Position numbers and translations under genes: made by a program. Of a DNA stretch of 64,000 nt, positions 25,122-35,655 are shown one piece after another. The notes below the pieces were generated by a model that saw only the letters and a list, made by a program, of their open reading frames with translations, was not told the DNA's origin and did not search any database. The stretch spans positions 3,286,001 to 3,350,000 of the forward strand of contig NZ_JACHNE010000001.1 in the NCBI RefSeq assembly GCF_014205255.1, written 5' to 3'. Positions within the stretch are counted from its first letter, which is position 1; each line of letters opens with the position of its first letter. The stretch comes from Streptomyces caelestis. GTDB lineage: Bacteria; Actinomycetota; Actinomycetes; Streptomycetales; Streptomycetaceae.

Positions 25122-26522
25122 TCAGAACAGCTTGCCCGGGTTCAGGATGCCCAGCGGGTCGAAGGCCTGCTTGACGGCCCGCTGCATCTCCATCCCCACG
25201 GGGCCGATCTCGCGCGCCAGCCACTCCTTCTTCAGCACGCCGACGCCGTGCTCGCCGGTGATGGTGCCGCCGAGTTCCAGGCCGAGGGCCATGATCTCGT
25301 CGAAGGACTCGCGGGCGCGCCGGGACTCGTCGGGATCCGCCTGGTCGAAGCACACCGTCGGGTGGGTGTTGCCGTCCCCCGCATGGGCGACGACCCCGAT
25401 GGTGAGCTGGTACTTCTCGGCGATCCGGTCGACCCCTTCGAGCATCGCGGCGAGCCGGGAGCGGGGCACGCACACGTCGTCGATCATCGTCACGCCCTTG
25501 ACCGCCTCCAGCGCGGTGAGCGACAACCGCCGCGCCTGGAGGAGCAGTTCGGACTCCGCCGCGTCGTCGGCCGGTACGACCTGGGTGGCGCCGGCGGCCT
25601 CGCACAGCGCGCCGACGGCAGCGAGGTCGGCGGCCGGGGCGGTGGTGTCGAAGGCGGCGAGCAGCAGAGCCTCGGTGCTCTCCGGGAGACCCATCTGCGC
25701 CAGGTCGTTGACGGCCTTGACCGTCGTACGGTCCATGAGTTCGAGGAGTGACGGGACGTGGCCGCCCTCCATGATGCGGCACACGGCGTCGCAGGCGGCG
25801 GCCCCGGAGGCGAACTCGGCGGCCAGCACGAGCTGCTCGGGCGGCTTGGGACGCAGGCCGAGCACGGCCCGTACGACGATGCCGAGCGAGCCCTCGGAAC
25901 CGACGAACAGACGGGTCAGGTCGTACCCGGCGACGCCCTTGGCGGTGCGGCGGCCGGTGGACATGAGCCGCCCGTCGGCCAGTACGACGTCCAGTCCGAG
26001 GACGTACTCGGCGGTGACCCCGTACTTCACGCAGCACAGGCCGCCCGAGGCCGTGCCGATGTTGCCGCCGATGGTGCACATCTCCCAGCTGGAGGGGTCC
26101 GGCGGGTAGTACAGGCCGTGTTCGCCGACGGCCCGGGAGAGGGCGGCGTTGATCACGCCGGGTTCGACGACGGCGACGCGGTCGACCGGGTTGATCTCCA
26201 GGATCCGGTCCATCCTGGTCAGGGAGAGCACGATGCAGCCGTCGGAGGCGTTCGCGGCGCCGGACAGTCCGGTGCGGGCGCCCTGCGGGACGACCGGGAC
26301 GCGCAGGGCGGTGGCGGCGCGCATCACGTGCTGGACCTGCTCGACCGTGCGGGGCAGGACGACCACGGCCGGGGCACCGGCCGGGCAGAAGCTCGCCATG
26401 TCGTGGGCGTAGGAGGCCGTGACGTCCGGATCGGTGAGGACGGCCTCGGCGGGCAGACCGCTGACCAGGAGGTCGATCAGGTTGCCGGTCGTTTCGTCGC
26501 TGTGCGCTTCGATACGGCTCAT
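25122..26522 (-). CDS. FAD-linked oxidase, GlcD/D-lactate dehydrogenase-like
   Basis: 466 residues from ATG at 26522. N-terminal FAD-binding (PCMH-type) domain: 'VVPQGARTGLSGAANASDGCIVLSLTRMDRI', 'EPGVINAALSRAVGEHGLYYPPDPSSWEMCTIGGNIGTASGG'. The C-terminal FAD-oxidase domain has the family motif 'GVVAHAGDGNTHPTV' and ends 'LGILNPGKLF'. It oxidises a 2-hydroxyacid (glycolate or D-lactate type); substrate not determinable. Convergent with ssgG, divergent from the TPR gene. The 48-nt gap to ssgG carries short GTAAGGCC repeats. Confidence 0.9.
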   Translation of the reverse strand: MSRIEAHSDETTGNLIDLLVSGLPAEAVLTDPDVTASYAHDMASFCPAGAPAVVVLPRTVEQVQHVMRAATALRVPVVPQGARTGLSGAANASDGCIVLSLTRMDRILEINPVDRVAVVEPGVINAALSRAVGEHGLYYPPDPSSWEMCTIGGNIGTASGGLCCVKYGVTAEYVLGLDVVLADGRLMSTGRRTAKGVAGYDLTRLFVGSEGSLGIVVRAVLGLRPKPPEQLVLAAEFASGAAACDAVCRIMEGGHVPSLLELMDRTTVKAVNDLAQMGLPESTEALLLAAFDTTAPAADLAAVGALCEAAGATQVVPADDAAESELLLQARRLSLTALEAVKGVTMIDDVCVPRSRLAAMLEGVDRIAEKYQLTIGVVAHAGDGNTHPTVCFDQADPDESRRARESFDEIMALGLELGGTITGEHGVGVLKKEWLAREIGPVGMEMQRAVKQAFDPLGILNPGKLF

Positions 26523-26610
26523 GATCACAGGTTCGCACCCGGGGCCATAGGTGTGAACCCCGTCGGCGGCACCCTTCACCTGCCCGGGTGTGGTGTCGTA
26601 CTGACGCACA

Positions 26611-28071
26611 GTGAGCGCCATGGACAACCAGCAGGAGGGTCCCCAGCGGCGGCAGAGCAGCCCGAAGGGCCGCTTGCGCACCCGGCGGGTGGTGCTCGCC
26701 TGCGTCGCGGGGTGTGCCGTGCTCGGCGGGGTGCTGGTGCTGCTGCCGTGGGAGCGGCCCGCCGAGCCCGCTCCGCCGTCGCCGGGGGCGCTGGCCATGG
26801 CGGCGGTCACCGCCGGGGTGCCGGCCGCACTGCCCGACCTGGCGGAGCTGATCGACGAGCGGGAGAAGCGGCTGCGGACCCATCCGCGGGACGCGCGGTC
26901 CTGGGCGGTGCTCGGGGCGGCCTACGTGGAGCGGGCGCGGCGGCTGGCGGACCCGGCGTACTACCCGCGTGCCGAGAAGGCGTTGCGTACGTCGCTGAAG
27001 GTGCGGCCGGAGCGGAACACCTGGGCCCTGGCCGTGCTGGCCGCGCTGGCCAACGCGCGCCGGCACTTCCCCGCCGCGCGCCGCTGGGGCGAGGCGGCGC
27101 TGAAGCTGGAGCCCCGGCGGTGGGTGACGTATCCGCTGCTCATCGACGCCTACACCGGGCTCGGCGAGCACGCGGCGGCCAAGCGGACGCTGGACCGGCT
27201 GACGGAGCTGCGCTCCGGTCCCGCCGTGCTGGCGCGGGCCGCGGCCGTCTACCGGGACCGGTGCTGGCGGGAGGACGCGGCGGCCTCGCTGGCGGACGCG
27301 GCGGCGGGCGCGCGGGCACCGGCCGAGCGGGCGGCCTACCTGGAGCGGGCCGGGCAGCTGGCCTGGGAACGCGGAGACCTTCAGGACGCGCTGCGGCACT
27401 TCCAGGAGGCGGTGCGCCTCGACCCGGACCAGTGGGCGGCGCAGGCCGGGCAGGGCAGAGTGCTGGCGGCCCTGGGCCGGACGACGGAGGCGCTGACCGC
27501 GTACCGGGTGGCTCTCACCAAGCAGCCCTGCCCCCGGTACGCCCTGGAGCTGGGCGAGTTGTACGAGTCGCTGGGGATGCCGGAGGCCGCCCGGGTGCAG
27601 TACGACCTGCTGCGCGAGCGGGTGCGGGACGCCGCCGCGGGCGGAGCCGACGAGGAGCTGGTGCTGGGTCAGTTCGAGGCGGACCACGGCGATCCGCAGG
27701 AGGCGGTGCGGCGGCTGCGGGCGCAGTGGCACCGCCAGCCGGGGACCGAGGTCGCCGACGCTCTGGGCTGGGCCCTGCACCGGGCCGGGGAGTCGGAGAA
27801 GGCCTTGCGCTTCGCGGTTCGGGCTACGGAGGGCGAGCAGGGGGGTGGGGTGCGCAGCGCGGCGTACGCGTACCACCGCGGCATGATCGAACGGGACCTG
27901 CAGCGGTACGGCGCGGCCCGGCGGCACCTCGCGGAGGCGCTCCGCATCAACCCGCGCTTCTCGCCCCTACACGCCCGCGCGGCGAAGGCGGCGGCGAAGG
28001 CGCTGGGCGAACCGCCGAACGAGAAGCTGCCAAAGATGGACGAGGGGCTGCCGGAGCCGGGCCAGGAGTGA
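26611..28071 (+). CDS. Membrane-anchored tetratricopeptide-repeat protein
   Basis: 486 residues from GTG 26611 (ATG 26620 is also possible). A basic N-terminus (RQSSPKGRLRTRR) is followed by one transmembrane helix ('VVLACVAGCAVLGGVLVLLPW', ~30-50). The rest is helical repeats, for example 'DARSWAVLGAAYVERARRLAD', 'LQDALRHFQEAVRLDPDQWAAQAGQGRVLAALGRTTEALTAY', typical of TPR scaffolds that bind partner proteins, here exposed outside the membrane if oriented N-in. Function unknown. Confidence 0.8.
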   Translation: MSAMDNQQEGPQRRQSSPKGRLRTRRVVLACVAGCAVLGGVLVLLPWERPAEPAPPSPGALAMAAVTAGVPAALPDLAELIDEREKRLRTHPRDARSWAVLGAAYVERARRLADPAYYPRAEKALRTSLKVRPERNTWALAVLAALANARRHFPAARRWGEAALKLEPRRWVTYPLLIDAYTGLGEHAAAKRTLDRLTELRSGPAVLARAAAVYRDRCWREDAAASLADAAAGARAPAERAAYLERAGQLAWERGDLQDALRHFQEAVRLDPDQWAAQAGQGRVLAALGRTTEALTAYRVALTKQPCPRYALELGELYESLGMPEAARVQYDLLRERVRDAAAGGADEELVLGQFEADHGDPQEAVRRLRAQWHRQPGTEVADALGWALHRAGESEKALRFAVRATEGEQGGGVRSAAYAYHRGMIERDLQRYGAARRHLAEALRINPRFSPLHARAAKAAAKALGEPPNEKLPKMDEGLPEPGQE

Positions 28072-28074
28072 GGC

Positions 28075-28100
28075 GTGCGGGTGCCCCGCGACACCCGCAC
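28075..28100. terminator. Intrinsic terminator between TPR gene and hpd
   Basis: 9-bp stem GTGCGGGTG (28075-28083), 8-nt loop, CACCCGCAC (28092-28100), between convergent genes. Confidence 0.65.
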
Positions 28101-28121
28101 GAGTTTACCGGGGCGATCGGA

Positions 28122-29330
<1,209 letters not shown>

Positions 29331-29390
29331 TCAGCAACACGGCCGTATCGACGGCGCTTCTGTACAGGATGACCATGCCGGGAGGCTGCT

Positions 29391-29876
29391 GTGGCGATCG
29401 ATCATCTGGACGGCCGGATCATCCTGCTGCTGGCGCGGGAGCCGCGGATCGGGGTGCTGGAGATGTCCCGGCGGCTCGGCGTGGCCCGGGGCACCGTGCA
29501 GGCGCGGCTCGACCGGCTTCAGTCGAACGGAGTCATCCGCGGCTTCGGCCCTCAGGTGGACCCGGCGGCGCTCGGCTACCCGGTCACGGCGTTCGCGACG
29601 CTCCAGATCCGGCAGGGCCAAGGCGCCGACGTACGCGCCCACTTGGCGACCGTGCCCGAGGTGCTGGAGCTGCACACCACCACCGGCAGCGGGGACATGC
29701 TGTGCCGGCTGGTGGCCCGCTCGAACGCCGATCTCCAGCGTGTGATCGACCGGGTCGTCGGTTTTGATGGCATCGTCCGGGCCTCCACGGCGATCGTCAT
29801 GGAGAACCCCGTTCCGCTGCGGATCATCCCGCTGGTGGAGCAGGCCGCGGAGGAGACGTCAACTACCCGGGGCTAA
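29391..29876 (+). CDS. Lrp/AsnC-family transcriptional regulator
   Basis: 161 residues. Winged-helix N-terminal domain ('LDGRIILLLAREPRIGVLEMSRRLGVARGTVQARLDRLQSNGVIRGF') and RAM/AsnC ligand-binding C-terminal domain ('GYPVTAFATLQIRQG', 'HTTTGSGDMLCRLVARSNADLQRVIDRVVGF'). The divergent position beside hpd suggests control of tyrosine catabolism. The last codons and stop lie in sequence belonging to the right end of the adjacent TnpB element, so the native C-terminus may have been altered. Confidence 0.9.
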   Translation: MAIDHLDGRIILLLAREPRIGVLEMSRRLGVARGTVQARLDRLQSNGVIRGFGPQVDPAALGYPVTAFATLQIRQGQGADVRAHLATVPEVLELHTTTGSGDMLCRLVARSNADLQRVIDRVVGFDGIVRASTAIVMENPVPLRIIPLVEQAAEETSTTRG

Positions 29877-31117
29877 GGTCCCGGGCTTGCACAACGGGCA
29901 TCACTGGCTGTGATGCTGCGTTTGCGTCCAGCCTCACCCCGGTATGTCCGGGGTGGGGCGGGGGCCGTTGACTGGGCCCCGCGTCGCCACGACTCCCACG
30001 CGCGGGCGCGGATGTTACGGGAGCCGTTCCGGTCTGCGTGATCAACGAATCCGCAGTTCCGGCATGCGAAGAAGGCCTGGGAGACCCGGTTCGCCTTGTC
30101 GATGTGCCCGCATTCGGCGCAGGTGCGCGAGGTGTACGCCGGGTCGACGTGCACTACTGGCACCCCGGCCTTGCGGGCCTTGTACGCGATGAACTCTCCG
30201 AGCTGGTGAAACGCCCAGGAGGAGTGGGTGGCCCGTTGGGGCTTGCGAAGCCGTACCCGCTCACGGATGCCCGTCAACCCTTCCAGGGCGATTCCGCGAC
30301 CGGTGCGTTCTGCCTCGGCCACCACATGTTTCGCGATCTTGTGGTTGATGTCCTTCGCCCGCCGCGCCTCCTTGCGCCTGCGTTTCTTCAGGCGCCGTTT
30401 CGTGGACGGGGTGTTCTTCTTCTGCAGTTCGGTGCGCAGGCCGCGCTCACGGACCCGGACGCGGTTGAGCTCGCGCCCGGCCATGATCTCGCCGTCGGAT
30501 GTGGTGGCGATGTTCACGATGCCCAGGTCGATGCCGAGGAAGTCCGCCGGAGCCGTGTTCAGCTCCGCCTCGGGGACCTCGCAGGTGGCGCTGAGGAACC
30601 ACATGCCGTCGCGTTCCAGCAGGTCGGACTCGCCCTTGCGGTACAGGGCGAGCGTGGCGAGCTGCTCCACCGAGGCGGTGAAGGCCACGTTCTTGACCCG
30701 CCCCGACGTGGTCCAGACCGACACCGTGCGCTCGGCGATCTGCCACGAGAGCATCCGGTCGTCGTAGGGCTGGGCGCCCTGGGGGCGGAAGGCGAGAGGC
30801 TTCTCGGTGGCCTTGCGGTAGCGCTTCGAGCCGGGCTTGCCGAGGTTGCCGGCCTTCAGGTTCGCCTTCAGCGTGGTGTAGGCGTCACAGGTCTTCTTGA
30901 TCACGTGCTGGGCGGCCTGCGCGCCCAGGGTCCACCTCGACTTCACCTCGTCGTAGGTGTGCTTGCGCAGGGGGAAGTTCTTGAACTCCCCGCGCTCGAA
31001 AGCGATCTCACTCACCCAGGTGGCGGCCTCGTTACAGGCGCGCAGGGTCGCCTCAAGCGCCGCCGCCTGTCCGGGCATCGGCTCCAGTTTGACCTGCACC
31101 ACCAGCTTCACGATCAC
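29873..31117 (-). CDS. tnpB: TnpB (RNA-guided nuclease, IS200/IS605 family), apparently intact
   Basis: 414 residues from GTG at 31117. RuvC-like catalytic acidic residues: Asp in 'FLGIDLGIVNIATTSDGE', Glu in 'GIALEGLTGI' and Asp in 'GFVDHADRNGSRNI'. Zinc finger 'CAECG..CRNCG' lies before the last Asp. N-terminal wedge/REC region is present ('MPGQAAALEATLRACNEAATWVSEIAF'). Known TnpBs cut DNA guided by an RNA from the element's right end. The 3' end overlaps the Lrp gene stop by 4 nt on the opposite strand. Confidence 0.9.
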   Translation of the reverse strand: MIVKLVVQVKLEPMPGQAAALEATLRACNEAATWVSEIAFERGEFKNFPLRKHTYDEVKSRWTLGAQAAQHVIKKTCDAYTTLKANLKAGNLGKPGSKRYRKATEKPLAFRPQGAQPYDDRMLSWQIAERTVSVWTTSGRVKNVAFTASVEQLATLALYRKGESDLLERDGMWFLSATCEVPEAELNTAPADFLGIDLGIVNIATTSDGEIMAGRELNRVRVRERGLRTELQKKNTPSTKRRLKKRRRKEARRAKDINHKIAKHVVAEAERTGRGIALEGLTGIRERVRLRKPQRATHSSWAFHQLGEFIAYKARKAGVPVVHVDPAYTSRTCAECGHIDKANRVSQAFFACRNCGFVDHADRNGSRNIRARAWESWRRGAQSTAPAPPRTYRGEAGRKRSITASDARCASPGP

Positions 31118-31238
31118 TGATCGTAGGCACCCGTACGAGATGCCACCACGCGTTCGGCCGCGTTCATCACATCGAGTGGCTCAACCGACCACGCGCTCAC
31201 ATCACCCGACCGCTCCCCGGCCGAGCCGACACAGTGAT

Positions 31239-31261
31239 GCTGCGGCGCTCCGCGCCGCAGC
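31239..31261. other. Perfect hairpin upstream of tnpB
   Basis: GCTGCGGCGC (31239-31248), loop TCC, GCGCCGCAGC (31252-31261). Together with the 31280 hairpin it belongs to the left-end structure of the TnpB element or to an upstream terminator shielding it. Confidence 0.55.
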
Positions 31262-31279
31262 CACGGGTATGTGATTTCT

Positions 31280-31299
31280 CCCGGGCGTAAACGCCCGGG
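31280..31299. other. Perfect hairpin at the element's left side
   Basis: CCCGGGCGT (31280-31288), loop AA, ACGCCCGGG (31291-31299). The form is the same as the TnpB-element right-end hairpins (compare 55523-55542), so it may be an IS605-type end; it lies only 41 nt before the ABC operon start. Confidence 0.55.
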
Positions 31300-31340
31300 G
31301 TGCCTGGCAAGAATTCGCTGAAGTCTAGGGGTGAGCGCGT

Positions 31341-31988
31341 GTGAACTTCTGGGAGTATCTGGCCGGCCGGCACCAGCAGCTGCTCACGGACGCCTACCAG
31401 CACGCGAGCGCCGTCTTCCAGTGCATGGTCGTCGCGACCGTGCTCGGGGTCCTGATCGGCGTCGTCACGTACCGCAGCGAGTGGGCCGGGAACCTCGCGA
31501 CCACGGCCACCGCCACGGTCCTGACCGTTCCGGCGCTCGCCCTGATCGGTCTGCTCATCCCGGTCGTGGGGCTGGGCGTGGCGCCGACGGTGATCGCGCT
31601 GACGCTGTACGGGCTGCTGCCGGTCGTGCGCAACGCGATCGTCGGGCTGCGCGGGGTCGACCCGTCGCTGGTGGACGCGGCCACCGGCATCGGGATGTCC
31701 CGGCCGGCCCGGCTGCTGCGGATCGAGCTGCCGCTGGCCTGGCCGCCGATCCTGACCGGCATCCGGGTCGCGACGCAGATGCTGATGGGCATCGCGGCCA
31801 TCGCGGCGTACGCCTCGGGCCCCGGCCTCGGCAACGTCATCTTCCGCGGCCTCGCCTCGCTGGGCAGCGCCAACGCGCTCAACCAGGTCCTCGCGGGCAC
31901 GCTCGGCATCATCGTGCTGGCGCTGCTGTTCGACGCCGCGTACGTCCTGATCGGGCGGCTGACCATTCCCAGGGGGATCCGTGCCTGA
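31341..31988 (+). CDS. Glycine betaine/choline ABC transporter permease (OpuA/ProW type), first subunit
   Basis: 215 residues from GTG at 31341. Several transmembrane helices and the binding-protein-dependent permease motif 'PSLVDAATGIGMSRPARLLRIELPLAWPPILTGIRVA' (EAA loop). The four-gene order permease-ATPase-permease-binding protein, with 8-nt and 4-nt overlaps, is that of OpuC/OpuB-type compatible-solute importers. It pairs with the second permease at 33237. Its promoter region abuts the TnpB element, which may affect expression. Confidence 0.9.
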   Translation: MNFWEYLAGRHQQLLTDAYQHASAVFQCMVVATVLGVLIGVVTYRSEWAGNLATTATATVLTVPALALIGLLIPVVGLGVAPTVIALTLYGLLPVVRNAIVGLRGVDPSLVDAATGIGMSRPARLLRIELPLAWPPILTGIRVATQMLMGIAAIAAYASGPGLGNVIFRGLASLGSANALNQVLAGTLGIIVLALLFDAAYVLIGRLTIPRGIRA

Positions 31989-33240
31989 GACCGACGGCCA
32001 CGGGGTCTCGATCGAGCTGGAGAACCTGACCAAGCGCTACCCCGGCGGCGCCCAGCCGGCCGTGGACAACGTGAGCATGGAGATCAAGGCGGGCGAGGTC
32101 GTCGTCTTCGTCGGCCCCTCGGGCTGCGGCAAGTCGACCACGCTCAAGATGATCAACAGGCTGATCGAGCCGACCGGCGGCCGTATCCGCATGGGCGGTG
32201 AGGACGTCACCGACATGGATCCGGTCAGGCTGCGCCGCAAGGTCGGCTACGCGATCCAGTCCGCCGGGCTCTTCCCGCACCTGACGGTCGCGCAGAACAT
32301 CGCCCTCGTACCGAGGATGATCGGCTGGCCGAAGGCGCGGATCAGGGCGCGGACCGAGGAACTGCTCGACCTCGTCGGCCTCGACCCCGGCGAGTTCCAC
32401 GGCCGCTATCCGCGCCAGCTCTCCGGCGGCCAGCAGCAGCGTGTGGGCGTGGCACGGGCTCTGGCCGCCGATCCCCCGGTGCTGCTGATGGACGAGCCGT
32501 TCGGGGCGGTGGACCCGATCACCCGCGACCATCTCCAGGACGAGCTGATCCGGCTCCAGCACGAGCTGCGCAAGACGATCGTCTTCGTCACGCACGACTT
32601 CGACGAGGCGATCAAGATCGGCGACCGGATCGCCGTCCTGCGCGAACGGTCCCGCATCGCGCAGTTCGACACCCCGGAGGCCATCCTCACCAACCCGGCG
32701 GACGACTTCGTGTCCGGGTTCGTCGGCGCCGGGGCGGCGCTGAAGCGGCTGAACCTGACCCGCGTACGGGATGTGGAGATCACCGACTATCCGACGGTGA
32801 CGATCGACGACTCGTGGCAGCAGATCTTCAACCGGCTGCGGGCCGGCGGCACCAGCGAGGTCCTGCTGCTCGACCGGCGCGGCCGCCCCTACAAGTGGCT
32901 CAGGCGCGGCGACCTGATGCGGGCTCGGGGCTCGCTGGCCCGCGCCGGGACACCGGTGCGCGACACGGTGACCCGGGACGCGACGCTGCGGGACGCCCTG
33001 GAGGCGGTGCTCACCGACAACACCGGGCGGGTGGCGGTGACGGGGCGGCGCGGTGAGTACACCGGCGTCGTCGACATGGAGACGCTCCTCAACTCCGTGC
33101 ACGGCATGCTGGAGGCCGACCGGCTCGACGCACTGGAGCACCAGCACGAGCTGGAGGAACCGCGGGCGGCGCAGACGCACGCGGAGCAGGAGGGCGGCGG
33201 GAGCGTCACGGGCGTGGGCGGCCTCGGAGGGACGCGGTGA
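31981..33240 (+). CDS. Glycine betaine/choline ABC transporter ATPase
   Basis: 419 residues from GTG at 31981. Walker A '[14 protein letters not shown]', Q-loop, signature '[16 protein letters not shown]', Walker B '[15 protein letters not shown]', and switch His in '[10 protein letters not shown]'. After the nucleotide-binding domain come two CBS-like segments (~265-390), typical of ProV/OpuAA and OpuCA ATPases and used for osmotic (ionic-strength) gating. An acidic/Gly tail ends the protein. Confidence 0.95.
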   Translation: MPETDGHGVSIELENLTKRYPGGAQPAVDNVSMEIKAGEVVVFVGPSGCGKSTTLKMINRLIEPTGGRIRMGGEDVTDMDPVRLRRKVGYAIQSAGLFPHLTVAQNIALVPRMIGWPKARIRARTEELLDLVGLDPGEFHGRYPRQLSGGQQQRVGVARALAADPPVLLMDEPFGAVDPITRDHLQDELIRLQHELRKTIVFVTHDFDEAIKIGDRIAVLRERSRIAQFDTPEAILTNPADDFVSGFVGAGAALKRLNLTRVRDVEITDYPTVTIDDSWQQIFNRLRAGGTSEVLLLDRRGRPYKWLRRGDLMRARGSLARAGTPVRDTVTRDATLRDALEAVLTDNTGRVAVTGRRGEYTGVVDMETLLNSVHGMLEADRLDALEHQHELEEPRAAQTHAEQEGGGSVTGVGGLGGTR

Positions 33241-34058
33241 CCGCTCCCGGGCCGCTGCGAACCGCCCCCGAGCAGGGGACCGGACCGGAGGCCGAGGCGC
33301 CCCGGACGTCACCCGGCCCGCCGCCCCGACGCGTCAGCGGGCAGCAGCTGACCGTCCTGCCCTGCGCCCTGGTGGCCGTACTGCTCGCCACCTGGCTCTG
33401 GTTCGAGCAGGCCGACCTGGACGCGCTGTCCCGGAACGCCCTGTCGGGCGGCCAGGTCTCGAAGGCCCTGTGGCAGCACGTCCAGCTGACCGCGATCTCC
33501 ACGTTCTTCGTGCTGATCATCGCGATCCCGCTGGGGATCCTGCTGACCCGCCGGGCGTTCAGCAGGGCCACCCCGGTGATGATGGCGTTCGCCAACACGG
33601 GCCGGGCGACCCCCGCGATCGGCCTGCTGGCGCTCCTCGTCATCTGGCTGGGCATCGGCCGCAGGGCCGCCCTGATCGGCATCATCGCGTACGCCGTCCT
33701 GCCCGTGCTGTCGAACACGATCACCGGCCTGAAGGCGAACGACCCGACGCTGCTGGAGGCGGCGCGGGGCATCGGCATGTCGCCCGTGGGAGTCCTGACC
33801 CGGGTGGAGCTTCCCCTCGCGGTCCCACTGATCCTGGCGGGTGTCCGCACGGCCCTCGTCCTGAACGTCGGCACGGCGACCCTGGCGGTCTTCGGCGGGG
33901 GCGGCGGACTGGGCGTGCTGATCACGACCGGGATCACCAACCAGCGGATGCCGGTGCTGGTGCTGGGCTCGGTCCTCACGGTGGTCCTGGCGCTGCTGGT
34001 GGACTGGCTGGCCTCGCTGGCGGAAGTGCTCCTGCGGCCGCGAGGGCTTCAGCCATGA
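33237..34058 (+). CDS. Glycine betaine/choline ABC transporter permease, second subunit
   Basis: 273 residues; GTG start overlaps the ATPase stop (GTGA), showing translational coupling. N-terminal ~45 residues are Pro-rich cytoplasmic, then about six membrane helices. The EAA-loop motif is 'PTLLEAARGIGMSPVGVLTRVELPLAVPLILAGVRTALVL'. The stop overlaps the ATG of the binding-protein gene (ATGA). Confidence 0.92.
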   Translation: MTAPGPLRTAPEQGTGPEAEAPRTSPGPPPRRVSGQQLTVLPCALVAVLLATWLWFEQADLDALSRNALSGGQVSKALWQHVQLTAISTFFVLIIAIPLGILLTRRAFSRATPVMMAFANTGRATPAIGLLALLVIWLGIGRRAALIGIIAYAVLPVLSNTITGLKANDPTLLEAARGIGMSPVGVLTRVELPLAVPLILAGVRTALVLNVGTATLAVFGGGGGLGVLITTGITNQRMPVLVLGSVLTVVLALLVDWLASLAEVLLRPRGLQP

Positions 34059-35015
34059 GACGGCGTCTGTGCCTGGCGGCAGCCGGGGCTGCTCGTCGCG
34101 GGCTGCGGCCTGACCAGCGGCTCCCCCATGGCGGACGACGTGCGGCCCGGGTCGGTCGGGCGCGGCGAGCCGTTGAAGGGCGCGCGCCTGACGGTGACGT
34201 CGAAGTCGTTCACCGAGGGGCTCACCCTCGGCGCGATCATGGGCATCGCCCTGGAGGCGGCCGGCGCGGAGGTGCTCGACCGGACGGGCATCCAGGGTTC
34301 TGTCGGCAGCCGCGAGGCCGTCCGCAAGGGCGACGCCGACGCCGGGTACGAGTACACGGGCACGGCCTGGATCACGTACCTGGGGCACAGCGAGCCGATC
34401 ACCGATCCGCACGAGCAGTGGGAGGCGGTGCGGAAGGCCGACGCGGCGAACGGGCTGGCCTGGCTGCGGCCGTCGTCCCTGAACAACACGTACGCGCTGG
34501 CGATGAGCCGCCAGAACGCGAAGAAGTACGGCACGAAGACCCTGTCGGACGTGGCGGAGCTGGCGAAGTCCGACCCGGGGGTGGTGAAGCTGTGCGTGGA
34601 GGTCGAGTTCGCGAACCGGGCGGACGGGTTGCCGGGCATGCAGCAGGCGTACGGGATGAAGCTGCCGGCGCGGAACGTCACGCAGATGGACACGGGGATC
34701 ATCTACACCCAGACGTCGAAGGGGAGTTGTCCGTACGGGGAGGTGTTCACCACCGACGGGCGCATCAACTCCATGAACCTGGCGGTCATGGCGGACGACC
34801 GGGGGTTCTTCCCCCACTACGACGCCGCACCGATGATCAACGCGAGGACGCTGAAGGAGTGGCCGGCGATCGTGGACGTCCTGGATCCGGTGACGGAGCG
34901 GCTGAACAACACGGTGGCGCGGACGCTGAACGCGAAGGTGGATGTGGAGGGGGAGGATCCGCATCAGGTGGCGCTGGAGTGGATGGTGGAGGAGGGGTTG
35001 GTCGGGGAGGGGTGA
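34055..35015 (+). pseudogene. Glycine betaine/choline-binding lipoprotein gene with a frameshift in the signal peptide
   Basis: The mature domain is intact: 'ARLTVTSKSFTEGLTLGAIMGIALEAAGAEV', 'TGIQGSVGSREAVRKGDADAGYEYTGTAWITYLG' and 'FPHYDAAPMINARTL' (OpuAC family). The ATG at 34055, coupled to the permease stop, starts 'MRRRLCLAAA', but the lipobox 'GLLVAGC' is in another frame, so one base has been gained or lost at ~34084-34088. Without correction only the ATG at 34128 can initiate, giving a 295-residue protein lacking export and lipidation. It could be a sequencing artefact in the G4 run. Confidence 0.8.
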
Positions 35016-35030
35016 CATACAAAGAAGCCG

Positions 35031-35050
35031 TTGCAAAGGAACCTTTGCAA
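35031..35050 (+). promoter_or_regulatory. Perfect 20-bp palindromic operator of the ArsR-like gene
   Basis: TTGCAAAGGAACCTTTGCAA, with a further ACCTTTGCA half-site at ~35055-35063. It ends 16 nt before the regulator ATG, so bound protein would block transcription, consistent with autoregulation. Confidence 0.75.
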
Positions 35051-35066
35051 GGTTACCTTTGCATGC

Positions 35067-35642
35067 ATGCCCGAAGAACCGGCTCCCCGATTGCTCGATG
35101 CCCGCTCCCTCCGCGGACTGGCTCATCCCCTGCGGATGCAGCTGCTGATCGCGCTGCGGCGCGGTGGTCCCGCCACCGCCTCCCAGCTGGCGGAGAAACT
35201 GGGCGAGTCGAGTGGCGCGACCAGTTACCACCTACGGCAGCTCGCCGCGCACGGGTTCGTGGCGGACGATCCGGAGCGCGGCAAGGGACGGGAGCGCTGG
35301 TGGAAGGCGGTGGACCAGGGCGTCCAACTCGACGAGACCCTGATCAAGGACCCGGATCCGGCCGTGCGCGGAGCCGTCGCCATGTTCCGCTACGAGCTCG
35401 CGAACGTGCACACCCGAGAGGTCGCGACCTGGCTCGGCACCGCGAACGACTGGGCCGAGGCATGGGACGGCGCCACCGATCTGAGCGACTTCACCCTGCG
35501 GCTCACTCCCGAACTCGCCCGTGAGCTGATCGGCAAGATGCACGACCTGGTCCAGAGCTACCGCCCTCTGCCCGAGGGCACCCCGGACGCGGAAACGGTG
35601 CGCGTCCACACGCACGTCTTCCCCAGCCAGACGACGCTGTGA
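35067..35642 (+). CDS. ArsR-like winged-helix transcriptional regulator
   Basis: 191 residues from ATG at 35067. HTH domain: 'LDARSLRGLAHPLRMQLLIALRRGGPATASQLAEKLGESSGATSYHLRQLAAHGFVADDPE'. The C-terminal ~110 residues are the effector/dimerisation part typical of the longer ArsR-type regulators of streptomycetes. The leader is short after the palindrome. Followed 13 nt later by a coupled small ORF. Confidence 0.88.
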   Translation: MPEEPAPRLLDARSLRGLAHPLRMQLLIALRRGGPATASQLAEKLGESSGATSYHLRQLAAHGFVADDPERGKGRERWWKAVDQGVQLDETLIKDPDPAVRGAVAMFRYELANVHTREVATWLGTANDWAEAWDGATDLSDFTLRLTPELARELIGKMHDLVQSYRPLPEGTPDAETVRVHTHVFPSQTTL

Positions 35643-35655
35643 GAGGCCATCCCCC

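Larger units (their letters stand above)
29860..31300 (-). mobile_element. IS200/IS605-type element carrying only tnpB
   Basis: The element spans tnpB plus structured ends. Right end (minus strand, 3' of tnpB) has CCCGGGACC/..CCCCGGG hairpin-like sequence at ~29866-29886 overlapping the Lrp stop. On the 5' side of tnpB two perfect hairpins occur (31239-31261 and 31280-31299). There is no tnpA in the element, so transposition would depend on a TnpA in trans. Exact ends and the target site are estimates. Confidence 0.65.

Noticed and set aside
29873..31117. TnpB considered as Cas12 of a CRISPR system
   Set aside because: 414-residue size and IS605 context are those of TnpB; no array or adaptation genes are nearby.
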